Positions 30,277 to 39,327 of a DNA stretch of 64,000 nucleotides are shown here, in pieces. How positions within the stretch are numbered: position 1 is the stretch's first letter; every line of letters begins with the position of its first letter. Made by a program: the position numbers and the translations under genes. The notes beneath the pieces were generated by a model. That model worked only from the letters and a program-made list of their open reading frames with translations. It searched no databases and was not told the DNA's origin. The DNA comes from Paratrimastix pyriformis (lineage: Eukaryota; Preaxostyla; Paratrimastigidae). The DNA lies in the NCBI GenBank assembly GCA_027972325.1, contig JAPMOS010000055.1:1-64000 (forward strand), in the 5' to 3' direction.

Positions 30277-30783
30277 ATGGAAGCAACATATACTACAGGA
30301 ATCATCTATAAGATTTATGATATTGAAGATCCAGCGCAATATTACATAGGATCTACAATCCAAAAGTTAGAGAAACGATATATGGAACACAAATCCGCAT
30401 CAAAGAAGGTTGATAACAAGAATAACAAGTTTTACGAGTATGCGAAACGAGTTGGATGGAATCGAATGAAGATTGATATAGTCTATCATTCAGAAGAACC
30501 AATAACCAGAAGAGACCTATTCAAATTAGAAGGGGATTATCAACTAGCTCAGAACCCTCCACTGAATGAGAATGTTGCCGGATCATACATTAAAATAGGA
30601 CATACAGAGTATTGTAAACTTGCCTATCAACATAAACCATCCCTTCGAGAGAAACAGCTAAAACGAGAGGCACAAATTGACACATGTGAGATATGTCATC
30701 GACAGGTCCGGCATGGAGGTAAAGCAAGACATATTAGGTCGAAATGTCATCAAGAAGCATTAGAGAAACAACAACAGAATTAA
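30277..30783 (+). CDS. GIY-YIG nuclease with C-terminal C2H2 finger
   Basis: The GIY-YIG core is clear: GIIYKIYD, YYIGST, KRYMEHK and a Glu in LFKLEGDYQ. The C-terminus has CEICHRQVRHGGKARHIRSKCH, a zinc finger also found twice in the 139-aa protein at 37236-37655. GIY-YIG enzymes nick DNA and occur as homing or repair nucleases in many Polintons and giant viruses. The start follows an AT-rich stretch with ATATATACTATAAAC. Confidence 0.8.
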   Translation: MEATYTTGIIYKIYDIEDPAQYYIGSTIQKLEKRYMEHKSASKKVDNKNNKFYEYAKRVGWNRMKIDIVYHSEEPITRRDLFKLEGDYQLAQNPPLNENVAGSYIKIGHTEYCKLAYQHKPSLREKQLKREAQIDTCEICHRQVRHGGKARHIRSKCHQEALEKQQQN

Positions 30784-30828
30784 GATAGACAATGAATAAT
30801 TTATATTTATCAATAAATTATTTATCGT

Positions 30829-31428
30829 TTAGTAATGGTTATTCTCGACCTTATTTCCGACCATATACTGGCCAGTCAATGGATTTCGCCACCCTTTGGT
30901 TATGCCAATATGAGGACGATCAGGTTGTAGATCTTTTAATACTTTTTTGAGCATATTCGGGACTTCACCAATTCCATCAACCAATTCAGCACCAATACCA
31001 TCACCATCTTGCATCATTGTATCTTTAATTGGACGCTTATAGTATGTTCGTTTCTTGGGTTTTATTGTTTCATCAACACGAGATTTGAGGAAACGATTAT
31101 ACCGATCTTCGGGGATTTCATCGACTGACCCGTCTTGTCTGACTAATTGAACATAGCTATTACCTTCATCATCGATACGAGTCATAGGTTGAGAGTTGAG
31201 AACGACATCGGATAGATCATAATCAGAGAGACCCTTTCCACGTTTCTTTCGATATGATTTCCCCTTGTTATTGGGCATATTGGTGGGTCCTTTAATGATC
31301 TTAAATACCTTCTTATCATAATGTTGACCGACACGATGTAACTTACGATTTTGTGGTGTATCTTTATAAGTTCCTTGCATTATGATTACTTCCGCTTGAG
31401 CTCCATTACGCATAGAAATTATTGGCAT
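30829..31428 (-). CDS. 199-aa basic protein of unknown function
   Basis: Opens MPIISMRNGAQAEVIIMQG. A basic middle (KGKSYRKKRGKGL, KPKKRTYYKRPIK) and several Gly-Asp patches are seen. No family. It lies next to the conserved 285-aa gene, and both run leftward; the two may be co-expressed. Could be a core or packaging protein from its charge, but nothing decides this. Confidence 0.45.
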   Translation of the reverse strand: MPIISMRNGAQAEVIIMQGTYKDTPQNRKLHRVGQHYDKKVFKIIKGPTNMPNNKGKSYRKKRGKGLSDYDLSDVVLNSQPMTRIDDEGNSYVQLVRQDGSVDEIPEDRYNRFLKSRVDETIKPKKRTYYKRPIKDTMMQDGDGIGAELVDGIGEVPNMLKKVLKDLQPDRPHIGITKGWRNPLTGQYMVGNKVENNHY

Positions 31429-31467
31429 TCTTATATTAATAACTTAAGAAATTAATTCATAGGGATA

Positions 31468-32325
31468 TTATTTCTGAGTGAGTAATTTAGAAACTTCAGT
31501 GATTGATCCTAATTGTTGTAAGAGAGTAGATTTGTCAAGTTTCGCCGAGTTCTGAATGAGATTAGTGACAGTTGTTGCAACACCAGTGACAGAGGACAGG
31601 AGACCATTATCAAGCAAAGACATGGAAAGGTTAAGTGATATGTCAGAGAGGGAAGATTCCTTGTGGTCGATAACCACTTCTTTAAGATATGTTAAGAATT
31701 CAAAGATGATATTGTGATAGATAACATTCATATTGATTAAGCTCAAGAAGTTGCTATTACGGATGGTGTCCATGATGACAGTAAATGATATTTTCTTGAA
31801 GTTATCATCTTTATATTTCTCTGAGAGCACACCGATGTAAATGTTCCATACTGATTCAAATTGTTTGAGACGGGAAATATACGATCGATTGAAACATTTG
31901 GCATCATGAGAGCCAATATATATCTTGACTTGATTAATTAATTTGGATAAGCCAGAAGAGTCGGCCAATTGTTGAATTTGATAAGAGGTTAGTTCAATAC
32001 CATAATAATGAATTTCATTGAGAAGAGCTCCCATTTCCTGCATAGTGTCGCAATCATCAGTGAAAGTAAGTTCTTCACCTCGAAGGATCGGAGAGATGTA
32101 TTTGATATAATGTCGCGAAGACCGGAGAATAACAGGCTGATTAAAGATGGGATAAGTATTGGCGAGATCAGCATTGATATACTCTTCGTATTTATCGGCA
32201 AATGTAATTTTCTTAACATTAGAAAGCATGGGTGATGGAGCATCTAAAGGAATTTCTTGAAGCATTTTTGGAGGATCAGGAACATTAACAGGATCTTCAC
32301 TAATTCTCTTTATGGATTTAGACAT
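31468..32325 (-). CDS. 285-aa protein conserved with elements A and B
   Basis: The protein shares an ordered set of segments with the 311-aa protein of element B: FADKYEEYINA, ILRSSRHYIKYISPILRGEEL, DTMQEMGALLNEIHYYG, DSSGLSKLINQVKIYIGSHDAKCFNRSY and NVIYHNIIFEFLTYLKEVVI. It is all-helical in appearance, with no known family that I recognise. Being the clearest shared gene of two otherwise different virus groups, it probably has a central role in the particle or genome handling. Start box TATATAGAAAC. Confidence 0.65.
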   Translation of the reverse strand: MSKSIKRISEDPVNVPDPPKMLQEIPLDAPSPMLSNVKKITFADKYEEYINADLANTYPIFNQPVILRSSRHYIKYISPILRGEELTFTDDCDTMQEMGALLNEIHYYGIELTSYQIQQLADSSGLSKLINQVKIYIGSHDAKCFNRSYISRLKQFESVWNIYIGVLSEKYKDDNFKKISFTVIMDTIRNSNFLSLINMNVIYHNIIFEFLTYLKEVVIDHKESSLSDISLNLSMSLLDNGLLSSVTGVATTVTNLIQNSAKLDKSTLLQQLGSITEVSKLLTQK

Positions 32326-32451
32326 GTTTCTATATAAATAAATGCGAAAATAATTACAGGCGTGAATAAATAAATATAGTAAAAAATAATATAAAGAAAA
32401 AATATTATAGTATATATATTAATAGAATGGAATCTCAAATCAACATCGAAA

Positions 32452-33684
32452 ATGAAATGCTATTCGGAAACACTATCAAGCCATTTGATCGTAACACTCG
32501 TCCAATTAGCCAATGACCACAAGGTCGATGAAATGAAACGTTACATTATGACCTACTTTGCGAAGTGTTACGATACAGAAGGGATCTATTTCTACAATAT
32601 AACAGCAACTGGAGTGAAAGTTGTTGAAAAGGATCAATCAGAGATCAAACAGAATTATATCAAAACATCAGATGAATTCATGGTGCTATGTGAAGACAAC
32701 AGGAAAGAAGCAAAGAAATTCAAACCATTCAAATGGTTCATGGAAGAGATGAATGTGTTGAATCATATTGCTTTTATTCCCAATCAGCCATTAACTTTCG
32801 AATTATCATCAGAGGATGATGAAGCAGTGAAATTCAGATATATCAATACATTCTGTGGCTTCAGATATGTGAACATGCATACACAGTATGATGAATTCTC
32901 AGAAGAGACCAAAAATAAGGTGACCGAAATCTGGGAATTCATTAAACGTATTTGGTGTTCAGGTGATGAACCAGTTTATGCATATACACGGAAATGGATC
33001 ATCAATTTATTGAATGGTCATAAGAACCGTTCATTACTATTCTTAAAGTCCAAACAAGGGTCAGGAAAAGGTGTGATTCTTGATTTTTTAGATCGTATTA
33101 TAGGAAACACATGTTATCGGTCGAGCAAGACATCATCACTGACGGGAGAGTTCAATGGTGAATTTGAAAACAAGACATTAATTATATTAGAAGAATTACA
33201 TCAGAGTCCTGAGGGCTTTTCGATGTTTTACGATCAAATCAAGAAATTTGCAACAGATGATAAGATCTCACTTCATAAGAAGAATCAGACACCAGTTGAT
33301 ATAACGAATTATCTCAATTTCATCATTGCTGTGAATGATTATATGTTCCAATTGAAAGAAGATGATCGTCGATGGGTTTGTCTCGATGTCTCAGATGAAT
33401 TAAATGGAAATATGACCTTCTTCAATCGGTTCACGGATATTCTCCGAGAAAAGGAAGTCGAGAAATGTTTCTATGCATACTGTAAACAGGAAATGAAGAC
33501 ACCAGAGATGCAAGCATATAACCAATATGGTTCTCGTATGTATCCAGCCACTAAGACACGAACAGAAATGGTTTGTGACAATCTGGCTTACATTTACCAA
33601 TACATCAAGGAGCGATATCTCAGCAAAGATGCTGGAATCGATGAATCATTAAAAGTGTATGTGATGGACTTACAGAGTGGTTGA
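32452..33684 (+). CDS. SF3/D5-like helicase
   Basis: 410 aa with Walker A KSKQGSGKGVI, Walker B LIILEEL and motif C LNFIIAVND, then a conserved Arg-rich stretch (EDDRRWVCLDV). This is a superfamily 3 helicase of the D5 type, which unwinds the viral genome at replication. It is followed by a Lys/Glu-rich open stretch (33681-34208). A primase part is not recognised upstream. The first ATG of the region lies at 32427, so the start used here is a choice. Confidence 0.75.
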   Translation: MKCYSETLSSHLIVTLVQLANDHKVDEMKRYIMTYFAKCYDTEGIYFYNITATGVKVVEKDQSEIKQNYIKTSDEFMVLCEDNRKEAKKFKPFKWFMEEMNVLNHIAFIPNQPLTFELSSEDDEAVKFRYINTFCGFRYVNMHTQYDEFSEETKNKVTEIWEFIKRIWCSGDEPVYAYTRKWIINLLNGHKNRSLLFLKSKQGSGKGVILDFLDRIIGNTCYRSSKTSSLTGEFNGEFENKTLIILEELHQSPEGFSMFYDQIKKFATDDKISLHKKNQTPVDITNYLNFIIAVNDYMFQLKEDDRRWVCLDVSDELNGNMTFFNRFTDILREKEVEKCFYAYCKQEMKTPEMQAYNQYGSRMYPATKTRTEMVCDNLAYIYQYIKERYLSKDAGIDESLKVYVMDLQSG

Positions 33685-34208
33685 ATAACAAATCTTCAGA
33701 TAAGACAAGTCGTTATTTTGGCAAGAAGATCACAATTCCATCAATACGTGATACATCAACAAAACTTCGTGATATGGATATTGTTCATCGTGGCACAGGT
33801 AATCAAGTAAGAGTGACAGCATCAGCAGAGAAGATCTTTGAGTTCTATATTAAGAAACGGTTTATTAGCGAGGCAGATGATTTCAGTGGATGTGAGACAT
33901 ACAACAGGTTGATGAATCAACAATCGATTAATGTGAAAGTGAAGAAAATAGAAAAGAAAACAGAAAACCATGATGATCTTGATGCAGGAATATTCATTGA
34001 TGAGCCGAAAGAACAACCGAAGGAAGAGCCCAAGAAGATAGTAACTAAAAAAATTAAGAAAGTAAAAGAGCCTGAACCTGAACCAGAGCCAGATTTTAAA
34101 GATATCATAGGATCAGAAGAGATTGAAGGCAAGAAGGAATCGGATGATGAATCCCATCTGGTGAAGCTCTTAAATAATAAGAAAAAATCACATCACAAGA
34201 AGCAGTAA
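33681..34208 (+). CDS. Lys/Glu-rich region after the helicase
   Basis: An open frame of 175 codons overlaps the helicase end. The first part (KITIPSIRDTSTKLRDMDIV...EKIFEFYIKKRF) looks like a small folded domain; the rest is low complexity (EPKEQPKEEPKK, EPEPEPEPD) with a basic end. No ATG opens it, so it may not be a gene of its own but belong with the helicase. Function unknown. Confidence 0.4.
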   Translation: MNNKSSDKTSRYFGKKITIPSIRDTSTKLRDMDIVHRGTGNQVRVTASAEKIFEFYIKKRFISEADDFSGCETYNRLMNQQSINVKVKKIEKKTENHDDLDAGIFIDEPKEQPKEEPKKIVTKKIKKVKEPEPEPEPDFKDIIGSEEIEGKKESDDESHLVKLLNNKKKSHHKKQ

Positions 34209-34214
34209 ATGATC

Positions 34215-35318
34215 TTATTTTTTATGTTGTTTTTCAAACTGTTCTATTAATTGAGGCACATCCTTGATTAATTGAGCTTTAGGTTCTAAAGTGAAGTCTT
34301 TTTCATCAGGGTAACCCACCCAAGAGACTTTGTAATAAATATTTTTCTTGATAATATGTTTGGAGATGATCTTGTCGATGATATATTGATCATTTTCTTT
34401 TGGGATTTGAAGATCTTTTCCATGATGATATGATTCATTATTCTTGACAAGTTGTAACTGATTACGTGAATATCCGACGTTTTCATATTCTGCCTTGTTT
34501 TCTGGATCATTGAGCAGATATAAGACAGGGCTATCAGGACGAATTACAATATCAACGATTGTTCTGACTTGAGGATCAAAACGTATATCAGTTGAACGAA
34601 ACCGACCAGGTAACCGTTTTCGAGTGACAATATCAATCGGTTCATCCAGTTCAACACGGACAGAAGAACCAAGTGGATAGATGTATTCGAAATTTGGTTG
34701 TTGTTGAATGGGATCATTTAATTCTCCAGGACGATATAGTTGTCTTAACTTACGAACACGTTTCTCGGCACGTTGATTAATAAATTCTATCAATGAAGGT
34801 AATACTTTAATCCATTCACGAGATGTTTTGCCTGTTAATAATTCCTGTGCCGACATTCGTTTGAATAATGCATAAGCAATCATCTGATTATATCTTTCGA
34901 CGATCCCCTGCATACGATGTCGATTAACCTTTCCGACACGAACCAACACCTTATGATCTTTAAAGAACTTGAGACAAGGACCTTTGAATTCACTCCCATC
35001 ATCGACTTCAATTTTCAGAGGGATATCAAGTATTTTTCGTTTATATATCTTTATGAATGCATCACGGACAGCTGCGGCATCTTTAGATTTTAGAGGTTCA
35101 GCATCACATTGACGACTTCCGATATCGACAACAAGTAAGAGATATTTAAAATCATGATCATGTGGCAGATACAAAAGATCAGCTTGATTAATAATATGAG
35201 GATCAACAAGATAGAAACGAGCAGCAGTCTTTTTGGAATCGCGTTGTGGAAGAGAAAGTAATTGATTGAGAACAGTATTTTTAGTTTGTTTTGGACCTAG
35301 TAATTTTGACCAATCCAT
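34215..35318 (-). CDS. Polinton integrase (rve type) with chromodomain
   Basis: 367 aa. The DDE core is visible: QADLLYLP and LLLVVDIGSR, EVDDGSEFKG, and GIVERYNQ with the catalytic Glu, spaced as in retroviral-type integrases. A C-terminal chromodomain follows (YYKVSWVGYPDEKDFTLEP), which can target histone marks. This enzyme inserts Polinton DNA into the host genome and makes short target duplications. ATG follows TTAATAT. Confidence 0.85.
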   Translation of the reverse strand: MDWSKLLGPKQTKNTVLNQLLSLPQRDSKKTAARFYLVDPHIINQADLLYLPHDHDFKYLLLVVDIGSRQCDAEPLKSKDAAAVRDAFIKIYKRKILDIPLKIEVDDGSEFKGPCLKFFKDHKVLVRVGKVNRHRMQGIVERYNQMIAYALFKRMSAQELLTGKTSREWIKVLPSLIEFINQRAEKRVRKLRQLYRPGELNDPIQQQPNFEYIYPLGSSVRVELDEPIDIVTRKRLPGRFRSTDIRFDPQVRTIVDIVIRPDSPVLYLLNDPENKAEYENVGYSRNQLQLVKNNESYHHGKDLQIPKENDQYIIDKIISKHIIKKNIYYKVSWVGYPDEKDFTLEPKAQLIKDVPQLIEQFEKQHKK

Positions 35319-35372
35319 ATATTAATTACACAAGAAATTAGTTATTTAGAAAGATAATATATAGATTAATAA

Positions 35373-35383
35373 TATATAGAATG
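35373..35383 (+). promoter_or_regulatory. TATATAGA start-proximal box
   Basis: TATATAGA touches the ATG of the 287-aa gene, with a second copy of the box about 18 bp upstream. Same pattern as before the mu/pX-like gene. Confidence 0.5.
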
Positions 35384-36244
35384 AATTTCAAACCATTACC
35401 GAAATCAAAACAGTTTGCATTGGAACTGTTCCAAGGATTATGTCAGAGATATTATCGTCTGAAAGACCAACTCATGACAGTCTATCAAAATGAAATCGAT
35501 GAAATGGACAAGATATATAACTTCTACGATAATAGGTTTAAGATAACAACTCCCCGTTTTTACCCCGATTCGTCAACATTGATCGGTAAGACGAAACACG
35601 TTTGTGATATCATATGTCATAATGATATGATGGCTCTAATATACGATTACTTAGCGAATGAAGCCATGATGTTTCTATGGAGAAAGGATCATCTCATAGA
35701 TCTTCATAGAAACTTTCAACGTTTGGTCGTTTCAGATATAGATGCTTCTCCTGTTAATGAAATTATCTCCAGGATCGTATATCTATCAAACCTCATAACA
35801 TTGATCTCAAATGAGCTCATTCCTGCATCAATCTGTATGATAACCAGCAGACGTTATCATGTAAATGAAGAAACTGATGTGATTCAAATTACGAGACATA
35901 AAGTATTACGATGTAAGGAAGAGGATCCTAATGTGTCCACGATAAATGATCAATATTTATTCTCAAGAAGAGATTATATATCTCATCTAGATATCTTCCA
36001 TACATATTATCATCAGATGTTCTCGTCAAACACATTAAATTTTAATAAATTCAAAGATGTTGATTTCGATACGGATGCTGATAATTTTGCGACACGTAGG
36101 AGCTTTCGTTATCCAGATCACAGACATAAACGTCATCGGGGGGAGCTGCGCATACATCCGATATTCAGGCATGAAAATCGTGAGATCTTTTTACAGCACT
36201 ATTGTAGCTCGAATCACGATTACGAAAAATATCCTATGAATTAA
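35381..36244 (+). CDS. 287-aa protein of unknown function
   Basis: Mostly helical, opening MNFKPLPKSKQFALELFQG, with a basic C-terminal patch (RYPDHRHKRHRGELR). No motif is recognised. It diverges from the integrase gene, sharing a short promoter region. The paired upstream TATATAGA boxes support expression. AT-rich codon use is the same as its neighbours. Confidence 0.5.
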   Translation: MNFKPLPKSKQFALELFQGLCQRYYRLKDQLMTVYQNEIDEMDKIYNFYDNRFKITTPRFYPDSSTLIGKTKHVCDIICHNDMMALIYDYLANEAMMFLWRKDHLIDLHRNFQRLVVSDIDASPVNEIISRIVYLSNLITLISNELIPASICMITSRRYHVNEETDVIQITRHKVLRCKEEDPNVSTINDQYLFSRRDYISHLDIFHTYYHQMFSSNTLNFNKFKDVDFDTDADNFATRRSFRYPDHRHKRHRGELRIHPIFRHENREIFLQHYCSSNHDYEKYPMN

Positions 36245-36404
36245 AAACAATTTAAAAATAAATCAATATACATTATTAGAATGTGAAAAGCTATACGAAC
36301 AATCAAAAAAATATAAGGGAGAAGGTAACTCGGAATTAAAACTCGTTCCTTTCGATTTTAATGATCCATTCAAAAGTGCAAATCGCGAAAAAATATTAAA
36401 AACA

Positions 36405-36653
36405 GTGGTGAAAACACTCAACAAAATAACTTTGCCTCATAAAGATGACTCTTCATCTGATGATGATAAAGGAACTATTTATGGTGATGCTATTAAATCA
36501 TTCAATAAAGGTGTTCAAAAGATGATAAAACGGAAAAAACACGATGACATCGGGGGGATCTGCGATCCTTCGCAGCATCCTCACGGTGCTGGCGAGCAAA
36601 GCTCTAAGCGCCGCGAGAATGACACTTCTTCTGATGAAGATACCGATAGTTAA
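36405..36653 (+). CDS. Acidic low-complexity protein fragment
   Basis: An open frame of 82 codons, rich in Asp and Ser (DDSSSDDDKG, SSDEDTDS) with a basic patch (RKKHDDIGG). It has no ATG at its beginning and the frame stays open further upstream, so the limits are uncertain. A short GC-rich stretch at about 36550-36620 differs in composition from its AT-rich surroundings. Function unknown. Confidence 0.3.
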   Translation: MVKTLNKITLPHKDDSSSDDDKGTIYGDAIKSFNKGVQKMIKRKKHDDIGGICDPSQHPHGAGEQSSKRRENDTSSDEDTDS

Positions 36654-36730
36654 TTAATATAATATACTTTTTCTTTAATTTTAAAGTTATTTAAAGAAAA
36701 AATGTATAGTATCTGTATAAGAGCAATAGT

Positions 36731-37192
36731 ATGAGATATATCAACGAGAATGATTCCAACCAAATCATGTATTTAGCTTGTCATTCCGACGGTATCATTA
36801 GATTTTTACATAGAAAATCAAGTCGAGAATTCTTAATAGAGTGTGCTAATGTGTTTAATTTACTGATTTCTGTATATAGTAATATACAAGCGGAACTTAA
36901 TAGTATGAGACAGGGATTTAATTCTCCTGAAGATCTAAATAAGTTTAAATCCATATCAGATTTATATACGTCATATGTAGATGCTCTAGAAAAGATGCAT
37001 AAATATATTGTAGATTATTACAATGAACTATTTGTAATCGTCGAAGAGGATAAGATCAAATTTAACCCAGATAATAAAAGTTTGGAAATCTCCGAAGAAT
37101 ACAATCGATATCACAATGAATATGATAAATTAAATCATTTTTATGACTTTGCGAAACGTGGTTTATATATAAACCCATATAATGATTGTTAA
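36731..37192 (+). CDS. 153-aa helical protein of unknown function
   Basis: MRYINENDSNQIMYLACHSDG opens a helical protein with no recognised motif (FLIECANVFNLLISVYSN, YVDALEKMHKYIVDYY). Its helical plan loosely recalls the 128-aa gene at 28598-28984 (both have a YxxLDAL-like helix and acidic stretches) but homology is unproven. It is the last rightward gene of the AT-rich element. Confidence 0.45.
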   Translation: MRYINENDSNQIMYLACHSDGIIRFLHRKSSREFLIECANVFNLLISVYSNIQAELNSMRQGFNSPEDLNKFKSISDLYTSYVDALEKMHKYIVDYYNELFVIVEEDKIKFNPDNKSLEISEEYNRYHNEYDKLNHFYDFAKRGLYINPYNDC

Positions 37193-37235
37193 GTAATCAA
37201 TAGTATTAGGTATTTAATATTATTGATCATTTCTT

Positions 37236-37655
37236 TTAATTCATTGCAGAAAGAGCCGCTTGATGAACTGCACTCTTTAAATGTCTCGATCTATTTACAG
37301 CTAAATAACTTGAGCCACATACATGACATGTTTCTTTCTGATTATTCTTGGCCTTTATCACAAGACGATGCTCATGATTATATGCTTTTTGACGTTCATT
37401 CCGTTTCTTGATCGTTTCAGGATCCTCTTGTTTATCGGATCGTTTTAATGCTTCTTGTTTTGCCTTTTCCTTTTCTTCATAGTGCTCTAGTAATGCCTGT
37501 TTATATTCACTTCCCAACTTAGTGCCATACATCATCTCTTGATCAACAAGTTTACGGTGCTGTTCTGATTCGATATGTCCATCACGTTCTCCACGATGAT
37601 ATAGTGCACCACAGAGGTAACAGCATTCGATTGAACTTTTTGATTGGTGTTTCAT
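37236..37655 (-). CDS. Protein with two C2H2 fingers
   Basis: 139 aa with CYLCGALYHRGERDGHIESEQH near the start and CHVCGSSYLAVNRSRHLKSAVH near the end, joined by a charged helix. The finger type (CxxC...HxxxxxH) is the same as at the end of the GIY-YIG nuclease. Probably nucleic-acid binding. Its ATG overlaps the stop of the 206-aa gene as TAATG, with a TATATTATATAC box upstream. Confidence 0.6.
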   Translation of the reverse strand: MKHQSKSSIECCYLCGALYHRGERDGHIESEQHRKLVDQEMMYGTKLGSEYKQALLEHYEEKEKAKQEALKRSDKQEDPETIKKRNERQKAYNHEHRLVIKAKNNQKETCHVCGSSYLAVNRSRHLKSAVHQAALSAMN

Positions 37656-38275
37656 TAAAGTATATAATATATACGAAGCTTCTCTTGAACAGCTTCTTCG
37701 CGATCCTCTTCAAGACATTTGTCGTATTCTATCGCCAATCTGGTCACAGCGGATACGCAGTTATCGTTGACTTTCGTTTGCGTAGAATAGTATTCGCCTG
37801 TACGAGGATGAACAAGAATCGTATCCAAGTCAATGTGCTTATTATTGCCGAAAGTTAATTCATCGCGATCTAACTTAAACGCAAGCTCAAATAATCTTCC
37901 CCAGTACCTATCGCCATACCAATCGCTCTCGTCGCGGAGACCAACGACGAACTTATGCCCGAACACGTTAAGGCTAGGCATCCAATCGTCGTGTCCATTT
38001 GACAACACAGCCGCATATTTTTTACCATCGACAGCGCCATACAACTTTCCATCATCGCGTACGCAAAGAGAAATACCATCGGCGACGATATTATCCGCAT
38101 TCACGCCGGCATCTTCGGACAGATCCATACCGTGCGCATGAAGCATAGCGCGCAAGTTAGATAACCAGATAGAGAATGCTGCCATTTGCGTAATGTTACA
38201 CTTCATCATGCGCATATCAATTAATTGTCGATACGTGTTAACACATTCTACGGTAAAACTGTGGTTCTCACACAT
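37655..38275 (-). CDS. 206-aa protein of unknown function
   Basis: MCENHSFTVECVNTYRQL... with DGISLCVRDDGKLYGAVDGKKYAAV and DTILVHPRTGEYYSTQ, probably a mixed alpha/beta fold. No family. GC content is clearly higher than in the AT-rich element on its left. It lies 90 bp downstream of the recombinase on the same strand, so the two form one transcription unit. Confidence 0.5.
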   Translation of the reverse strand: MCENHSFTVECVNTYRQLIDMRMMKCNITQMAAFSIWLSNLRAMLHAHGMDLSEDAGVNADNIVADGISLCVRDDGKLYGAVDGKKYAAVLSNGHDDWMPSLNVFGHKFVVGLRDESDWYGDRYWGRLFELAFKLDRDELTFGNNKHIDLDTILVHPRTGEYYSTQTKVNDNCVSAVTRLAIEYDKCLEEDREEAVQEKLRIYYIL

Positions 38276-38364
38276 AACCTTTGCCGAATCTCTTCCGCCT
38301 TCACGCGTAAGCGCGATATCACGAAGTGAAGCAAAAAAATATTGGCAGGTTTTTCGTCGATGGC

Positions 38365-39096
38365 TTACATTTCACGCGTCTTATCGTATTGCGCAACGTG
38401 ACGTGAATAGCTATGTAGCATTGATTTGGCGATCTTCTCTAGCTCCGCTTTATCCGTTACGCGCTGACACGTTTCTGTCGCATACATTGCACGAAGCGTG
38501 ATGTTGTGTACATGCATTGTCTCAGCGAAGAATCTGCTCTGTTCGCTTTCGCTAACTGGCGCGCCAAACAGATACTCTCCGCCAGTTCTTACGCGTAACC
38601 ATTGCGAGATAACTTCACACAATTCATCACAGATCGGGATACGTTGCTCGTGCATGTAACGCACATTCTTGTAATCTCGCAAGATGAACAATTTCTCGCG
38701 CAAGAAGCAAACATTCCCTTCCGCATTCGGATCGTCGCATACGCGCATCTCGAGATATTCCTTGAGACGTAGTGGCGCTTGCATCGTATACAAACACGCG
38801 AGAAGAAATTTCTTGTGATCTTCTTCACTTCTCTCAATATTCTTCCGCAGCTCTTCGCGCCTTTCGACGATTTTGGCCATTGTCGTCCATTCACGCTTAA
38901 CGAGTTCAGGTGTTTCGCCAAATTCTGGAACTTCTTTCTTTTCTTGTTCCATCATTTCTCCGCGATACCATGCGGGATTGCGTAGCACAAGAAGTTTCGA
39001 GTACGCGTACAAATGTCTGTTAAGTTTTTCTCCGTCATCTTCGGCGATATCCTTCGCCGCGTCAACAAGTTTAGCGAAGTTTTCTTCTTTGCACAT
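38365..39096 (-). CDS. Tyrosine recombinase next to repeat R
   Basis: 243 aa from MCKEENFAKLVD. Catalytic boxes are APLRLKEYLEM (first Arg), HNITLRAMYATE (second box) and MLHSYSRHVAQYDK (late His and Tyr nucleophile). Upstream codons read THPP repeats from the (GGGT)n tract, so the Met at 39096 is the sensible start. The start lies 13 bp from the left R repeat, which carries nine GTGTSACAC sites. This close link suggests that the enzyme acts on R. It is related in plan to the element A recombinase but much shorter. Confidence 0.65.
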   Translation of the reverse strand: MCKEENFAKLVDAAKDIAEDDGEKLNRHLYAYSKLLVLRNPAWYRGEMMEQEKKEVPEFGETPELVKREWTTMAKIVERREELRKNIERSEEDHKKFLLACLYTMQAPLRLKEYLEMRVCDDPNAEGNVCFLREKLFILRDYKNVRYMHEQRIPICDELCEVISQWLRVRTGGEYLFGAPVSESEQSRFFAETMHVHNITLRAMYATETCQRVTDKAELEKIAKSMLHSYSRHVAQYDKTREM

Positions 39097-39120
39097 ATCA
39101 TCCGCCAGGTTTTTAAAACC

Positions 39121-39201
39121 TGGGTGGGGTGGGGTGGGTGGGTGGGTGGGTGGGTGGGTGGGTGGGTGGGTGGGTGGGTGGGTGGGTGGGTGGGTGGGTG
39201 G
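39121..39201 (+). repeat. (GGGT)n tract in left R
   Basis: About 81 bp of GGGT units, able to form G-quadruplexes. The right R has a shorter tract of about 70 bp at 52919-52988, the main length difference between the two R copies. Confidence 0.95.
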
Positions 39202-39327
39202 CCCGTATATAAAATATTGGGAAGTCCGTGAGTATATAAAATTTGCGGATTTCGCGCGACTCAAAAAAAATCGGGGGTCTTCCCGTTTTCGCGAGTTTGT
39301 TATCACCAACTTTCCGGTTGATATCAA

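Larger units (their letters stand above)
19329..37655. mobile_element. AT-rich Polinton/adintovirus-like element
   Basis: About 18 kb of low-GC DNA carries the Polinton hallmark set: packaging ATPase, penton, major capsid protein, adenain-like protease, family B polymerase and an rve integrase with chromodomain. Extra parts are an SF3 helicase, GIY-YIG nuclease, VLTF-3-like factor and a collagen-like fibre. Most genes look whole, so it is young or recently active. Terminal inverted repeats were not found and the outer limits are approximate. Composition and start signals differ sharply from the neighbouring elements A and B. Confidence 0.8.
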
